A DNA stretch of 64,000 nt from G965220305 sp965220305 (GCA_965220305.1 OZ244817.1:2418001-2482000); one strand, 5' to 3'. Counted from the first letter of the stretch, positions 22,610 to 32,248 are shown. The notes: a model not told the origin generated them from the letters alone. Program-made: numbers and translations.

Positions 22610-25348
22610 TCACGCCGCCTCCGCCCGCGCTAGGTTCAGCGTCAACAGCCCCTCCAGGATGGCGGCGTTTTGGTCTGCGGGCCAGCCGTAGGCGGCGGCT
22701 ACGGCGGCGTCCAAGCGTTGGTGAACGTTGGCCAGCCAGGTGGGGCGGGTGTTGTAGAGGTTGGTCAGCGTCCGCTTCTTCAGTTCCGACGCCGGGGCAT
22801 CGGGCGGGTTCAGCCAGCCTTCCCGCAGCTTGTTCAACTCCCGCGCCGCCTCCGCTATGGCCTCCCGCTGTTCCCCGGTGGGTTCCGGGAAGGGGAAGGT
22901 CTCAAAGCATGTGGTGGGAGTATAGCGGGAACCTGATTCCGCTTCACGCAATTGAGTCCCCGTATTGAGCGCCCACAGTTCATGTATATGGGAGTGCAGC
23001 ACGCCAAAGGTATAGTCATCACCATGTGCCACGACAATCAATGAATGGTCTGGCAATACTTCGGACCCCAGCCAGGCAAACAGACGGTGTTTTGCGGTTG
23101 TGGGAGTAGCAATATAACGGTCGAGACCCTTGAGAGCTTGCCGCATACCAGGTCTTGGCTCCATGTGCAACCACCAGTTCTTGGCGTAAAGCGCGCGTTT
23201 GCTATTCATGCGGGATGGCCTTACATGAGTATTCACGTATTCGAAAGGTGCTTCATACAGAGCCGCTTCTGCGATGGGCAGGTCAACTCCGAAGTCTATA
23301 ATCCATGTTCCGCTGGGACGGGATGTTATATCCCTGCCATTGACCCGGGGCCGCACCACATTACGGTTATCTCTACCGTCGGGGTTTGGGCTGTTGAGCA
23401 TCTCTCGGGCCAGCGAACCGGGAATGTCAAACGCTCCGCCCTTGGTGTCTCCCATGAAGGCAACGCCGAGATTGTCCTTGAGGCGTCGGGCCATAGTGAG
23501 GTCGGCCCCCACGGTCAGGTTGGAGTTGATTGATGCAACCCGATTCCCGTCCAGTTCCCGGTTGGCCTCGGAACCATCGTCGAAACCAACAATGGAGATA
23601 TGCACTGCCGCCCCGTCCAGGATCCAGGGCTGGTCCGCCCAGGCCAGAAAAATGTCGCCGGTTTCCTTAATTCGTTGCAGCACCCTTCGGTTGGCGCCAC
23701 CCCTGATGCCCTGCGTCGCCAGCAGCCCCATCCGCTTTGCCTGCGCTCCGTCCAGCATCGCCCTAGCCTTCTCGAACCAGTAGCACACCAGGTCGGCCTC
23801 GGCAGGTACGCGCCCGTCATACAAGCCGAACAGAGCGTCAACGTAGGCGTCACCCAACTGAGAACGCAGCAGTTTTCCGCCCAAAAACGGCGGGTTGCCG
23901 ATGATGAACTCGGCCTCGGGCCACTCCGGTTCCCGAGGGTTGTCCGCATCGGAAAGGTCAATGATGGCGTCGGTCTGGTGGATGGTGACCAGCGGGGTCA
24001 GAATCGGGCGTTGGGTGTAGGGGAAGCCGTTGGCCTGGTGCCACTGGATATAGCCAATCCACAGGGCGGTCCGGGCCAGTCCGACGGCGTAGTGGTTAAT
24101 TTCCAGCCCCAGCATCTGGTCCGGCTTGACTATTGGCGTCAGGTCGTGCCAGCCCTGGGCCGCCCCGAAGTCGATGACCCTCTTTTCCAGGTCCAGCAGG
24201 GAACGCAAAGCCAGGTACAGAAAGTTGCCACTGCCGCAGGCCGGGTCCAGGGCGGTAACTTCAAACAACCTCTGTTGAAACGTCCCCAGCCGGACGCGGG
24301 CCGTGTCCGGGTCGTCTTCGCTGAGCAGGTCGCCCACCTCCCGCTGCACCGCTTCCCACTCGCGGCGCAGTGGCTCCATCACCACCGGTTCCACCACCAG
24401 CATGATGTCGTCGGCGCTGGTGTAGTGGGCGCCCAAATAGGAACGTTTGGAGGCGTCCAAGGCCCGCTCGAACAGGGTGCCGAAAATTGATGGCTCAATA
24501 TTGCGCCAGTTCATTTGCGAGGCTGTGCCCAGCAGGAACAGGGCGCGCTCGCTCAATTCAACCGTATCCACCATGTTGAACAGGTCGCCGTTGAAATAGG
24601 CAATCTCGTCGGCCCCGAACAGGCCGCCGGTCGCCATCTGGTTGAACAGGTCAACCACGGCCCGGTTGAACAAGTCGGGGCGGCGAAAGTGCTGTTGCAC
24701 GATTTTGGTGAACAGGCCGTCGGGCAGCAGGCCGGCGTCCTCGGCGTAGAGGCAGAACACAATCTGGTTGAGGTAGCGGGCCAGCTTTTCCGGGTCCTGG
24801 TTGCGCTGCTCCATGTCTGAAACGATACCCTGGAACAGGTCGGCGGTGTCCCTGGTGACCGCTTCCACCGAGCGGTTGGGGCGGAGTTCAACCGGGGCGA
24901 AAAAGGCATGGCGCAGCTTGTTAAGGTTTTCGGGTTGGTCCAGTCCCGTCACCGGGATTTCGTGGAGCACCGTTTCCATGCCCGGGAAGTTGGTTCGGAT
25001 TAGTATTGTGCGAAAGGACGACACGATGAGCAGCGGCGGCGTCTTGAGATGCACCTGGTAGCGGAGCAGTTGGTCGAAAGCCCCGGTTAGCTGGTCGTCG
25101 CTGCCCTTGAACTCCCAGCCGAAATGTTCCTCAAGGTAGGCGTCGGCAAACCCGCCGGGAACCCACTTCTCAAAGGTGAAAACCTGGCCATTTCCGTAAG
25201 AGACTGGGCTGGGATGCCCGACGAGGGCGCAGATGTCTAGGAACATCTCCTGGGACGCCTGCCTCTCGCCGAATTCAGTATTACGCCACTTGGCAATGAA
25301 CTGCTCCGCCGTTATGCTCGGCAGTCCGGGCTGTATGCTGGTTGTCAT
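22610..25348 (-). CDS. MmeI-type single-chain restriction-modification enzyme (type IIL)
   Basis: The 912-residue protein follows the MmeI domain order: N-terminal nuclease, helical spacer, gamma-class adenine methyltransferase and target recognition plus C-terminal helices. The nuclease site is D69-x9-E79-x-K81 in FADAYLEEHFGWEFKG, which is the spacing known from MmeI. Methyltransferase motif I is LDPACGSGNF (367-376) and motif IV is NPPF (485-488). The target-recognition region lies about 600-800. One chain therefore cuts and methylates. ATG 25348 follows GGAGAGG. There is no separate R or S gene. All catalytic motifs are intact, so it may be an active defence enzyme; recognition sequence unknown. 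Confidence 0.9.
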   Translation of the reverse strand: MTTSIQPGLPSITAEQFIAKWRNTEFGERQASQEMFLDICALVGHPSPVSYGNGQVFTFEKWVPGGFADAYLEEHFGWEFKGSDDQLTGAFDQLLRYQVHLKTPPLLIVSSFRTILIRTNFPGMETVLHEIPVTGLDQPENLNKLRHAFFAPVELRPNRSVEAVTRDTADLFQGIVSDMEQRNQDPEKLARYLNQIVFCLYAEDAGLLPDGLFTKIVQQHFRRPDLFNRAVVDLFNQMATGGLFGADEIAYFNGDLFNMVDTVELSERALFLLGTASQMNWRNIEPSIFGTLFERALDASKRSYLGAHYTSADDIMLVVEPVVMEPLRREWEAVQREVGDLLSEDDPDTARVRLGTFQQRLFEVTALDPACGSGNFLYLALRSLLDLEKRVIDFGAAQGWHDLTPIVKPDQMLGLEINHYAVGLARTALWIGYIQWHQANGFPYTQRPILTPLVTIHQTDAIIDLSDADNPREPEWPEAEFIIGNPPFLGGKLLRSQLGDAYVDALFGLYDGRVPAEADLVCYWFEKARAMLDGAQAKRMGLLATQGIRGGANRRVLQRIKETGDIFLAWADQPWILDGAAVHISIVGFDDGSEANRELDGNRVASINSNLTVGADLTMARRLKDNLGVAFMGDTKGGAFDIPGSLAREMLNSPNPDGRDNRNVVRPRVNGRDITSRPSGTWIIDFGVDLPIAEAALYEAPFEYVNTHVRPSRMNSKRALYAKNWWLHMEPRPGMRQALKGLDRYIATPTTAKHRLFAWLGSEVLPDHSLIVVAHGDDYTFGVLHSHIHELWALNTGTQLREAESGSRYTPTTCFETFPFPEPTGEQREAIAEAARELNKLREGWLNPPDAPASELKKRTLTNLYNTRPTWLANVHQRLDAAVAAAYGWPADQNAAILEGLLTLNLARAEAA

Positions 25349-25417
25349 GCCGGCCTCTCCGCGAGATAGGTTATCACACAGCCCTCCGCGTCTCAAACGG
25401 CCCGAAGTCAGCAGCCC

Positions 25418-28099
25418 CTATACCACCCCGTTCTCGGTCAGCAGGGCCAGGGTTTGGGATGTTAGCCCCAACTCGCCGCCCAGGATTTCCTGATTGTGCT
25501 CCCCAATCAGGGGGGCGCGGCGGGAAATTCGCCAGGGGGTGTTGGCGTAGATGGCCGCCCCGCCGGGATAGGTGAAGGTGCGGCCCAACTCCGGGTGTTC
25601 CACCTGCTGCCAGAATTCCCGGTCTTCCAGGTGGCCGTCGTCCACCAGGTCGTCGGGGGTGCGGATGGCCCCCCAGGGGAACCCCAACTCCTGTGCCCCG
25701 TTGAACGCCTCCTGCTGGGTTATGGTGGGCACGAAGCGGGTCACCAACTCGTTGATGTGGGAGTTCTTCCCCTGGATGAAGGTGGGGTCTTGGTACTCTT
25801 CGTCCAACAGGTCGTCGGCCATGCCGTGGCGGTCCATCCATTCGGCCAGACCTTTCACCTGCCGGGGAGACACGTTGGGGGCGATGGCCTGAATGTTGAT
25901 GTACCGTCCGTCCTGGCAGCGGTAGAGGGTCCGCAGCGTCGGGTTGACCGATGCGTGGCGGCCCGTCTGGCGTCGCACTATCTGGCCGGTGTAGATATAG
26001 GTGGGCAGGTGGTTCTCAGTGGTCAGGGCGCAGGCGTCATGAACTGAGGCGTCGATATACTGGCCTACGCCGGTGGCGGCCCGGTAAATCAGCGCCGACA
26101 CGGTGGCGATGTAGGCGTAGTGACTGCCTATGTGCCAGGCCTGGCCGCCCCCGGGAGCGATGGGGGGAGCATCCACCAGGTCCACGTCCTCGTAACCGCA
26201 GCAACCCATCTGGCCCCCGGCGGCCAGGTGCAGCAGGTCGGCGGTGGCGAAGTCGCGCCAGGGGCCGGACTGGCCGAAGGGGGTCAGGGAGCACATCACC
26301 AGTTGGGGATTGGTCTCGCGCAGTTGGTCGTAACCCAGCCCCAGGGAGGGCAGGTAGCCCGCGGGCAGCGATTCCAGCACCACGTCGGCGGTGGCGGCCA
26401 GGCGGAGGAACAAGTCCCGGCCCTCTTGGGACTCCACATCCAGGGTGATGCCCCGCTTGGAGCCGTTGTAGTGCCAGAAGGACAGGCTGCGCTCCCGGTG
26501 GGGCAGGTCGTCCAGGAAGGGGCCAACGCTGCGGGTGGACGCCCCTCCCGGCGGTTCAACCTTTATCACGTCAGCCCCCAGGTCGGCCAGCAGCTTGCCG
26601 CAGAACTGGCCCTTCGCGTCGCAAAGCTCCAGCACCCGCAGATCGGACAGGGGGCCGCTGCCGTTGGCGGGCGCTCCACCCTTCAAAATCAGGGACGGCG
26701 CGGGACGGACGGGCGACGGAGACTCAGCGGGCCGTTGCAGGGGTCGCTCCAGCGATTCGTCCATGTAGGGGTAGCGATTCATGCCCTTGGGCCAGAAGAT
26801 GCCCTCCTCGTAGCCGTCCACCAACTCCTGGTGGCTCAGGCCCAATAGCCCTTCGTACACCAACTGGTTGTGCTGCCCAATCATGGGGCTGGGACGGTGG
26901 TTCAGCACCGTGGTTTCCGAGAGGGCGAAGGGGGCGTTCTGCATCCGGTAGGCGCCCAGGTAAGGGTGCTCTACTTCCCGGTGCAGCCGCCGATGCCTTA
27001 GCTGGGGGTCGTTGTCCACCCGGTCCTGGGTGCTCTGCACCGGCATGGCGGGCACCCCCGCTGCCTGGCAGCGTTCCATCAACTCGTACTTTTCCAGGGT
27101 TTGCGTCCAGGCCTCTATTCCCTGGTCCAAGTCTTCCTGGTGTTCCAGGCGTCCGGCCAGGGTGTTGAAGCCGGCGTCAACGGCCCACTGGGGCGACCCC
27201 ATCAACTCCACCAGCTTTTGCCACTGGTCGTCGGTGGAGCAGGCGATGGCGCACCAGTCGTTGTAGCCGCCGCCCCTGGTGCGGTAGCTGTTGTGGGGAG
27301 CCACGGTGGGTCCCCGGTAGTTGTTTACCAGGGGAGTGCCGGGCCAGTGGGCGCGGTTGCCCGGCGGGAAGCCCTCCCGCACGGTGGAGCGGCCGTTGAT
27401 CGTCCGGTCCAGCAGCGCCGGGCCGTTCAGGGTGATGCCGGTCATCATCTGGGACAGGTCTACGTGCTGGCCCTGGCCGGTGACGTTGCGATGGTACAGG
27501 GCGGAAAGGGCGGAAAGGGCGATGTACATTCCCCCGGTGTCGTCCAGGTAGGACCAGCCCCAGCCTGCCGGCGGCTGGTCGGGCAGACCGGACAGGTAGC
27601 TCAGGCCGGACAGGGCCTGGGCCGAGGGGCCCATGGTGGTGTAGCTGTGGTTCCTACCCGTGTGCCCGAACCCGGACATGGAAACGTAGACGATGTCCGG
27701 GCGCAGCTTTTGCATCTCGTCGTAGCCGATGCCCCAGCTACGCATCACCCGGGAGCTGAAGTTCTCGATTACCAGGTCGGAGATGGAGATGAGCTGACGG
27801 GCCAGTTCCAGCCCCTGCTCCGAGCGAATGTTGAGGGTGACGCCCAGCTTGTTGGCGTTGCCATCGTTGAAGGTGCCCGACGAATTCAGGTTTGCCTCGA
27901 TTCCCTCGGGCGTCGACCCGCCAGCACCGCTGCGACGGCCCCGCTCGGTAACCGGCCATTCCACCTTGATAACCTCAGCGCCCAGGGCGCCCAACCAGCG
28001 GGCCGACCAAGGGCCGGCGCGCACCCAGGTGAAGTCCACCACTCTGGTACCGGCCAGGGGCCGGGGCATATCCGTTGGCGTTGCTTGTGGCTGGGCCAT
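25418..28099 (-). CDS. Fused double CaiB/BaiF family III CoA-transferase
   Basis: The 893-residue protein is two complete family III CoA-transferase domains (about 14-440 and 482-885) joined by a Pro-rich linker. Both have the start motif (LAGTRVVDFTWVRAGPW / LSDLRVLELCDAKGQFCGK), followed by AEVIKVEWP / ADVIKVEPP. The second domain has the catalytic Asp, D688 in YIDASVHDAC. At the same place the first has M219 in HVDLSQMMTG, so the N-terminal half probably lacks the Asp that forms the CoA thioester intermediate. The family normally works as an interlocked dimer; a fusion may mimic a heterodimer. ATG 28099 is preceded by GGAGGAAAC. Confidence 0.9.
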   Translation of the reverse strand: MAQPQATPTDMPRPLAGTRVVDFTWVRAGPWSARWLGALGAEVIKVEWPVTERGRRSGAGGSTPEGIEANLNSSGTFNDGNANKLGVTLNIRSEQGLELARQLISISDLVIENFSSRVMRSWGIGYDEMQKLRPDIVYVSMSGFGHTGRNHSYTTMGPSAQALSGLSYLSGLPDQPPAGWGWSYLDDTGGMYIALSALSALYHRNVTGQGQHVDLSQMMTGITLNGPALLDRTINGRSTVREGFPPGNRAHWPGTPLVNNYRGPTVAPHNSYRTRGGGYNDWCAIACSTDDQWQKLVELMGSPQWAVDAGFNTLAGRLEHQEDLDQGIEAWTQTLEKYELMERCQAAGVPAMPVQSTQDRVDNDPQLRHRRLHREVEHPYLGAYRMQNAPFALSETTVLNHRPSPMIGQHNQLVYEGLLGLSHQELVDGYEEGIFWPKGMNRYPYMDESLERPLQRPAESPSPVRPAPSLILKGGAPANGSGPLSDLRVLELCDAKGQFCGKLLADLGADVIKVEPPGGASTRSVGPFLDDLPHRERSLSFWHYNGSKRGITLDVESQEGRDLFLRLAATADVVLESLPAGYLPSLGLGYDQLRETNPQLVMCSLTPFGQSGPWRDFATADLLHLAAGGQMGCCGYEDVDLVDAPPIAPGGGQAWHIGSHYAYIATVSALIYRAATGVGQYIDASVHDACALTTENHLPTYIYTGQIVRRQTGRHASVNPTLRTLYRCQDGRYINIQAIAPNVSPRQVKGLAEWMDRHGMADDLLDEEYQDPTFIQGKNSHINELVTRFVPTITQQEAFNGAQELGFPWGAIRTPDDLVDDGHLEDREFWQQVEHPELGRTFTYPGGAAIYANTPWRISRRAPLIGEHNQEILGGELGLTSQTLALLTENGVV

Positions 28100-28181
28100 G
28101 TTTCCTCCATCCGCTCTTCAGGTTGTTCTCGTCTCGGGGGCGACTTCCCCTCTGCTGGAAGGTGGTCGGGGTTCCGGGGCG

Positions 28182-28670
28182 CTACCCAACGAAGAGGGTG
28201 TAGGTGGCCCCGGTGAACTGGGAGACTTCCTTGGGAGAAAGAAGCCGGTGGTCTTCGGCCAGCGCCCTCTTGGCAACCTCCACGTTTATGGGCGGCACCT
28301 GTTCCAGGGCCAGTATCTCGTCCAGGGTGAAGTATTGGGCTTGGTCCACCTCGTGGTTGTCCGGTTGGGGTTCGCCGCTCACCGGGTGCAGCAGCATCAC
28401 AATGTACATGCTGTTGCCGTTGTCGGCGTCGTAGCGGCTGCGCAGTCCCAACACCCCGTGGACTTTGGCGGTAACTCCCGCTTCTTCCTGAACCTCTCGA
28501 ATTACCGCTTCTTCCACGGTCTCATCGGGTTCGATGAAGCCGCCGGGCACCTGCCAGTTGCCCCGACCGCGACGGGAGGCCCGCCGCACCAGCAGCAGGC
28601 GTCCATCCTTGACCACCGCGCCCCCCACGCCGACGTTGTATCCGGTATTGTACCTTTCCGGTGGTGGCAT
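28182..28670 (-). CDS. Nudix hydrolase
   Basis: The 162-residue protein has a full Nudix box, GGFIEPDETVEEAVIREVQE-EAGV, at about 43-66, with the metal-binding Glu residues in REVQEE. It cleaves a nucleoside diphosphate linked to some X group, or another pyrophosphate compound, but the substrate is not clear. ATG 28670 is chosen because AGGAGGT lies nine bases upstream; a GTG at 28727 is in frame but has no such site. Downstream is the CoA-transferase gene, 82 bases away. Confidence 0.88.
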   Translation of the reverse strand: MPPPERYNTGYNVGVGGAVVKDGRLLLVRRASRRGRGNWQVPGGFIEPDETVEEAVIREVQEEAGVTAKVHGVLGLRSRYDADNGNSMYIVMLLHPVSGEPQPDNHEVDQAQYFTLDEILALEQVPPINVEVAKRALAEDHRLLSPKEVSQFTGATYTLFVG

Positions 28671-28797
28671 AAATAAGTTACCTCCTGCTGCTGAATTGGC
28701 CGCTAGCGCGGCCTTGGGCTTGGTCACATAATATCGCAGATTCCCCGGATGCCCAAGTCTGGGAGGGTGATGCCGAACTGCCTATGGAAATCCCCCA

Positions 28798-28825
28798 ACC
28801 CCCCCTTGCAAAAGGGGGGGTCTTG
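28798..28825. repeat. C-run/G-run palindrome
   Basis: CCCCCCCTTGCAAAAGGGGGGG is followed by TCTTGTTT on the plus strand. It lies between the second methyltransferase stop (28868) and the Nudix start and is a strong hairpin of the type seen at 32167, 38874 and 42380. Confidence 0.6.
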
Positions 28826-28867
28826 TTTCCCCTTTGACGGGAGAGAGGGGTGAACCCGCTCTATCTC

Positions 28868-29704
28868 TCAGTGGTTGGTCTCCCAGGTTATCAGCAATTC
28901 TTGGGAGGGTGGCCGCCAAATGGGACGGAATCCTTCCGGGCTGGAAGCGAAGAGTTGGTCGAAATTCGCCTCGAATATACCCCGGTCCCGCTCCTGGTCT
29001 TCCTGCCGCAGCCACCGGCCTTCCAACGCCAGTTGCAACGCCTCTTCCCGGGTAGCCAGGACTTCCCCCTCCCACCAGGGAGGCTCCGGCAGCATCCGCA
29101 GGTCGGGCAGAATGCCCATCTCCCACAACACCGCCATTAACTGGCGGAAGCCGGGCACCGGGGCCTGATCCTCTCCGTAGACCAAGCGAAAAAGCTGGGC
29201 GGCGCTGTTGGGGGGCGATTCGCTCCACAGGGTAATCATCACTCGGCGGCGGGCGGCCTGACGCAGCTTCTCCACGAAGGGCACGATGTCCCGCACGAAG
29301 TAGGCCACGTCGGCGGTGAAAACCACGTCGCCGGTGACACCGCCGGCCTGGAGCCATCCAGATTGCACCCGTCGGGCGTTGCTGATTCCCGCCTCCTGCT
29401 GGCTGGCGTCGAACTCCGCCCCCATGCCCGGGGAAGGGTCCACGACGATGGCTTCCCGGCAGCGCAACGCCAGGGGCAGGCTCACCCTACCGGCCCCGCC
29501 GCCCACGTCCACCAACACGTCGTCGGGCCGGATGTACGAGGCGATTACTTCCAGGTTCGGTTCCAACGTGCGGTGGGGGTCGAACCGGAAGAGCTGGGCC
29601 GCCGTTCCGGCCCAGGGGTCGGTGGGCGCGTCCTGGCCGTAGATGCGGTCCCGCAGGGCGGTAACGGCGTCCCGGTAGGCGGCATAGGTCTCGGCGGCGG
29701 TCAT
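28868..29704 (-). CDS. SAM-dependent methyltransferase, paralogue 1
   Basis: The 278-residue class I methyltransferase has DVLVDVGGGAGRVSLPLALR (SAM motif I) and VVDPSPGMGAEF (motif II), then VVFTADVAYFVRDIVPFVEKL. The C-terminal half is specific to this pair. ATG 29704 follows AAGGAGG. The same-strand gene at 29764-30570 is a clear paralogue with the same domain order, so the two probably arose by tandem duplication and are transcribed together. The larger open frame reaching 30331 is readthrough in the other reading frame of the neighbour. Substrate unknown. Confidence 0.85.
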   Translation of the reverse strand: MTAAETYAAYRDAVTALRDRIYGQDAPTDPWAGTAAQLFRFDPHRTLEPNLEVIASYIRPDDVLVDVGGGAGRVSLPLALRCREAIVVDPSPGMGAEFDASQQEAGISNARRVQSGWLQAGGVTGDVVFTADVAYFVRDIVPFVEKLRQAARRRVMITLWSESPPNSAAQLFRLVYGEDQAPVPGFRQLMAVLWEMGILPDLRMLPEPPWWEGEVLATREEALQLALEGRWLRQEDQERDRGIFEANFDQLFASSPEGFRPIWRPPSQELLITWETNH

Positions 29705-29763
29705 GGGGCCTCCTTGCTGGGGTTGGCTTGGGTACTGTCGGCGGGAAACCGTCCACCGGCTCC

Positions 29764-30570
29764 CTAGATTACTACTACGGTCGGCTGCAACGGCTCCGCG
29801 CCCCGGATGTGGAAAGCGCCCCCGTCCTCTTCCAACCCGTCGGCCAGGGCTTGACGCAACCGGGCTTGTTTCTCCGCGTCCCCCTCGGCGTATAGACGGC
29901 GGGTCAACTGCTCCAGGGCCTGCTCCCGGCTGTCGAAGCCCCGGGCCGGTTGGGTCGGCAACGTTTCCAGCCGATAGGGTATCCCCAACTCCCCCAGCAC
30001 CTCCTGGAACTCGGGCAGGCTGGGCAGAGGCAGCCGCTCTTGGCCGTGGACCAGGGGCCACAGGGGGTAAATCTGGGACTGGGGAGGCGCGTTGTACATT
30101 ACCACCAGGGTCTGGCGGCGGGCGTGGTCGGTCAGCTTGCGGACGAAGGGGCCGATGTCTTGGACTACGTACACCACGTGGCTGCACAGCACCACGTCGG
30201 CGGGTTCCACCTGGGCTTCTTCCCAACGGGCCGGCACCAGGGACACGTTCTGGATGCCGTAGTCCTGGGCCTGTTGTAACAGCACCTCGCCCATGCTGGG
30301 TGAGGGTTCCACCGCCGTTACGTGTTGGCAATGGCGGGCCAAGGGCAGGGCCAGCCTGCCGCCGCCGGCCCCCGCGTCGATGACGGTGTGCTGGGGTTCC
30401 ACCTTGTCCAACAGAAGGTCAACCAGGGCGTCGTCGGCCCGGTCGGGGTCGGCCCGGAACTGCTGGGCGTAGGGCCCCCAGTGGTCGGAGGGCGGGGCCG
30501 CCCGGCGCAACGCCTCCGACTGGGCGTGCTCCACCTGAATCATGGCCTTCCAGCGTTGTGTGGCTGACAT
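29764..30570 (-). CDS. SAM-dependent methyltransferase, paralogue 2
   Basis: The 268-residue protein has HTVIDAGAGGGRLALPLARH (motif I), VTAVEPSPSMGEVLLQQAQ (motif II) and DVVLCSHVVYVVQDIGPFVR. The arrangement matches its neighbour at 28868-29704 through the C-terminal region (for example LPEFQEVLGELGIPYRLETL in place of FRQLMAVLWEMGILPDLRML). ATG 30570 follows GTAGGATT. It is the first gene of this two-gene set; its 378-base upstream region contains one palindromic repeat. Substrate unknown. Confidence 0.85.
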   Translation of the reverse strand: MSATQRWKAMIQVEHAQSEALRRAAPPSDHWGPYAQQFRADPDRADDALVDLLLDKVEPQHTVIDAGAGGGRLALPLARHCQHVTAVEPSPSMGEVLLQQAQDYGIQNVSLVPARWEEAQVEPADVVLCSHVVYVVQDIGPFVRKLTDHARRQTLVVMYNAPPQSQIYPLWPLVHGQERLPLPSLPEFQEVLGELGIPYRLETLPTQPARGFDSREQALEQLTRRLYAEGDAEKQARLRQALADGLEEDGGAFHIRGAEPLQPTVVVI

Positions 30571-30747
30571 AATCCTACCCCCTGGCCCGGGATTGGCGCA
30601 GGCTTTGGCCTGTCTGAAGCACACCAATTGTACCCTTTGGGGACTGGTGGAAACAGGCCCTCGCTCCCGCCCCCCAGCGTCTTTCGCCTCGGCGTCTTTC
30701 GTTCGTCCTCCGGCCCCAATCATCCCCACCCTTCCTGCCTTTGCCAC

Positions 30748-30775
30748 CGTCATTCCCGCGGAGGCGGGAATCCAG
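30748..30775. repeat. CGTCATTCCCGC...GCGGGAATCCAG palindrome
   Basis: One copy of the most common repeat in this window: CGTCATTCCCGC, a short spacer, then GCGGGAATCCAG. It lies in the 378-base gap 30571-30948 between a divergently transcribed methyltransferase and the LLM monooxygenase; the rest of the gap shows no gene. Confidence 0.75.
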
Positions 30776-30948
30776 AAAGGGTACGGCCCCGGCTATGTGA
30801 CCGGCGCGAGGGCTTCCTTGATTCCGGCCTGGTCCTGCAACGGGACCGCTGGCGGCCCGGCACCCCCCCGATTAACCAGGCCCGCACCGCCGCCCGAAAT
30901 CAAGGCCGGTGTGCTAAACTTACCCCAAACCAGTTTAAGGAGGCGACC

Positions 30949-32142
30949 ATGGTTGAGCAGTTGGCCCGACCCAAAGACAAGGTGGAGGTCTATTGGTTCT
31001 CGGAGCAGCCCCAGGGTTACGTCACCGACGCCGACCTGGAGCAGTACGAGTCCGGGCGCCTGGGCTTCCCCAATGCCCACTTCGACCCCATGAAGGCCCA
31101 CGAGTTGTACAACCAGTACCACGAGCAGTACGCCTTGGCCGACGAGGTGGGTTTCGACGGCATCATGAGCAATGAGCACCACTCGGCCTACTGGTGCGGC
31201 AAGCCCTGCGTGAATCTGGACGCTGCCGTCATCTCCAAAGTTACCAAGAATGTGAAGATTGCCATTCTGGGCAACGTCATCGCCATCAACGACCCCATCA
31301 GGATGGCCGAAGAGATTGCCATGCTGGACTGCTACTCCGGCGGCAGGATTATCTCGGGCTTCGTCCGGGGCGGCGCGGTGGAGAGCCTCCAGGCGGGAAT
31401 CGACCCCACGGAGAACCGCTCCCGCTTCGAGGAGGCCCACGACCTCATAGTCAAGTGCTGGACAACACCCGGGCCCTTCCGCTACGAGGGCAACCACTAT
31501 CACTACCGGACGGTGAACCCCTGGGTGCTGCCCATGCAGAAGCCGCGCCCCGACATCTGGTTCCCCGGCACCGGCAGCCCGGAAAGCGTGGTCTGGGCCG
31601 CCAAGCACGGCCACCCCTACATGAACCTGGGCGCGGTGATGGAGACCACCGAGTGGCTGAAGCAGATTTACATCGACACGGCCCACGATAACGGCTACAA
31701 GCCCGGCCCGGAGCACTTCGGCTACCTGCTGAAGGTGTTCTGCGCCGATACCGACGAGAAGGCCATTGAGCTGGGACGCAACTTCGTCTGGACCGAGGCC
31801 CACCGGCAGCGCGGCCCTCGGGAACACGTGGACCCGCCCGGTTACCAGTCCCGGGAAGCCCTGAACATCAAGCGCAGCCGCCCCACCGGGGCCTTTGCCG
31901 GGTTCGTGGGCGATGCCTGGAACTACGACCGGCAGCGGGAGGCCAAGGTCATCATCGCCGGCAACCCGGACACGGTGCTGGAGGGGCTGACCTGGGTCAT
32001 CGAGCACCTGAACCCGGGCTACCTGCACATCTACGGCAACGAGGGGCCCATGCCCCACCAAGACACCTTGCGGTCCATCGAGTTGCTGGGCAAGGAAGTA
32101 ATACCGGCCCTGCACGAGATTGAGTTGCATCCCTACTCGTAG
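30949..32142 (+). CDS. LLM-class flavin-dependent monooxygenase
   Basis: The 397-residue TIM-barrel protein belongs to the luciferase-like monooxygenase superfamily. Visible parts are YALADEVGFDGIMSNEHHSA (flavin-pocket His pair), ILGNVIAINDPIRMAEEIAM, DCYSGGRIISGFVRG and PDIWFPGTGSPESVVWAAKHG. It should use reduced FMN or F420 and O2, or F420 alone, on an organic substrate. Large families of these enzymes are a known trait of SAR202 Chloroflexota, used here as a taxonomic hint only. ATG 30949 follows AAGGAGG. A flavin reductase is not adjacent. Confidence 0.9.
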   Translation: MVEQLARPKDKVEVYWFSEQPQGYVTDADLEQYESGRLGFPNAHFDPMKAHELYNQYHEQYALADEVGFDGIMSNEHHSAYWCGKPCVNLDAAVISKVTKNVKIAILGNVIAINDPIRMAEEIAMLDCYSGGRIISGFVRGGAVESLQAGIDPTENRSRFEEAHDLIVKCWTTPGPFRYEGNHYHYRTVNPWVLPMQKPRPDIWFPGTGSPESVVWAAKHGHPYMNLGAVMETTEWLKQIYIDTAHDNGYKPGPEHFGYLLKVFCADTDEKAIELGRNFVWTEAHRQRGPREHVDPPGYQSREALNIKRSRPTGAFAGFVGDAWNYDRQREAKVIIAGNPDTVLEGLTWVIEHLNPGYLHIYGNEGPMPHQDTLRSIELLGKEVIPALHEIELHPYS

Positions 32143-32166
32143 GGATGCAGACCAAAGACTGCGGGA

Positions 32167-32213
32167 AAATCCCCCTCAGTCCCCCCTTTACAAAGGGGGG
32201 TTGGGGGGGATTT
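32167..32213. terminator. Long G/C-run inverted repeat between convergent genes
   Basis: AAATCCCCCTCAGTCCCCCC and GGGGGGTTGGGGGGGATTT are arms around a TTTACAAA centre. The element lies between the stops of the LLM monooxygenase (32142) and nadE (32249), so it could stop transcription in both directions. It is also a member of the CCCCCTTT/AAAGGGGG repeat family. Confidence 0.55.
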
Positions 32214-32248
32214 CCTCCGCCTACCCCAACGCACGTCGCCCGTACCCT

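Noticed and set aside
29705..30331. Extension of methyltransferase paralogue 1 to 487 residues
   Set aside because: The upstream part overlaps paralogue 2 in another frame and has Arg/Pro-rich shadow composition; AAGGAGG before ATG 29704 sets the start.
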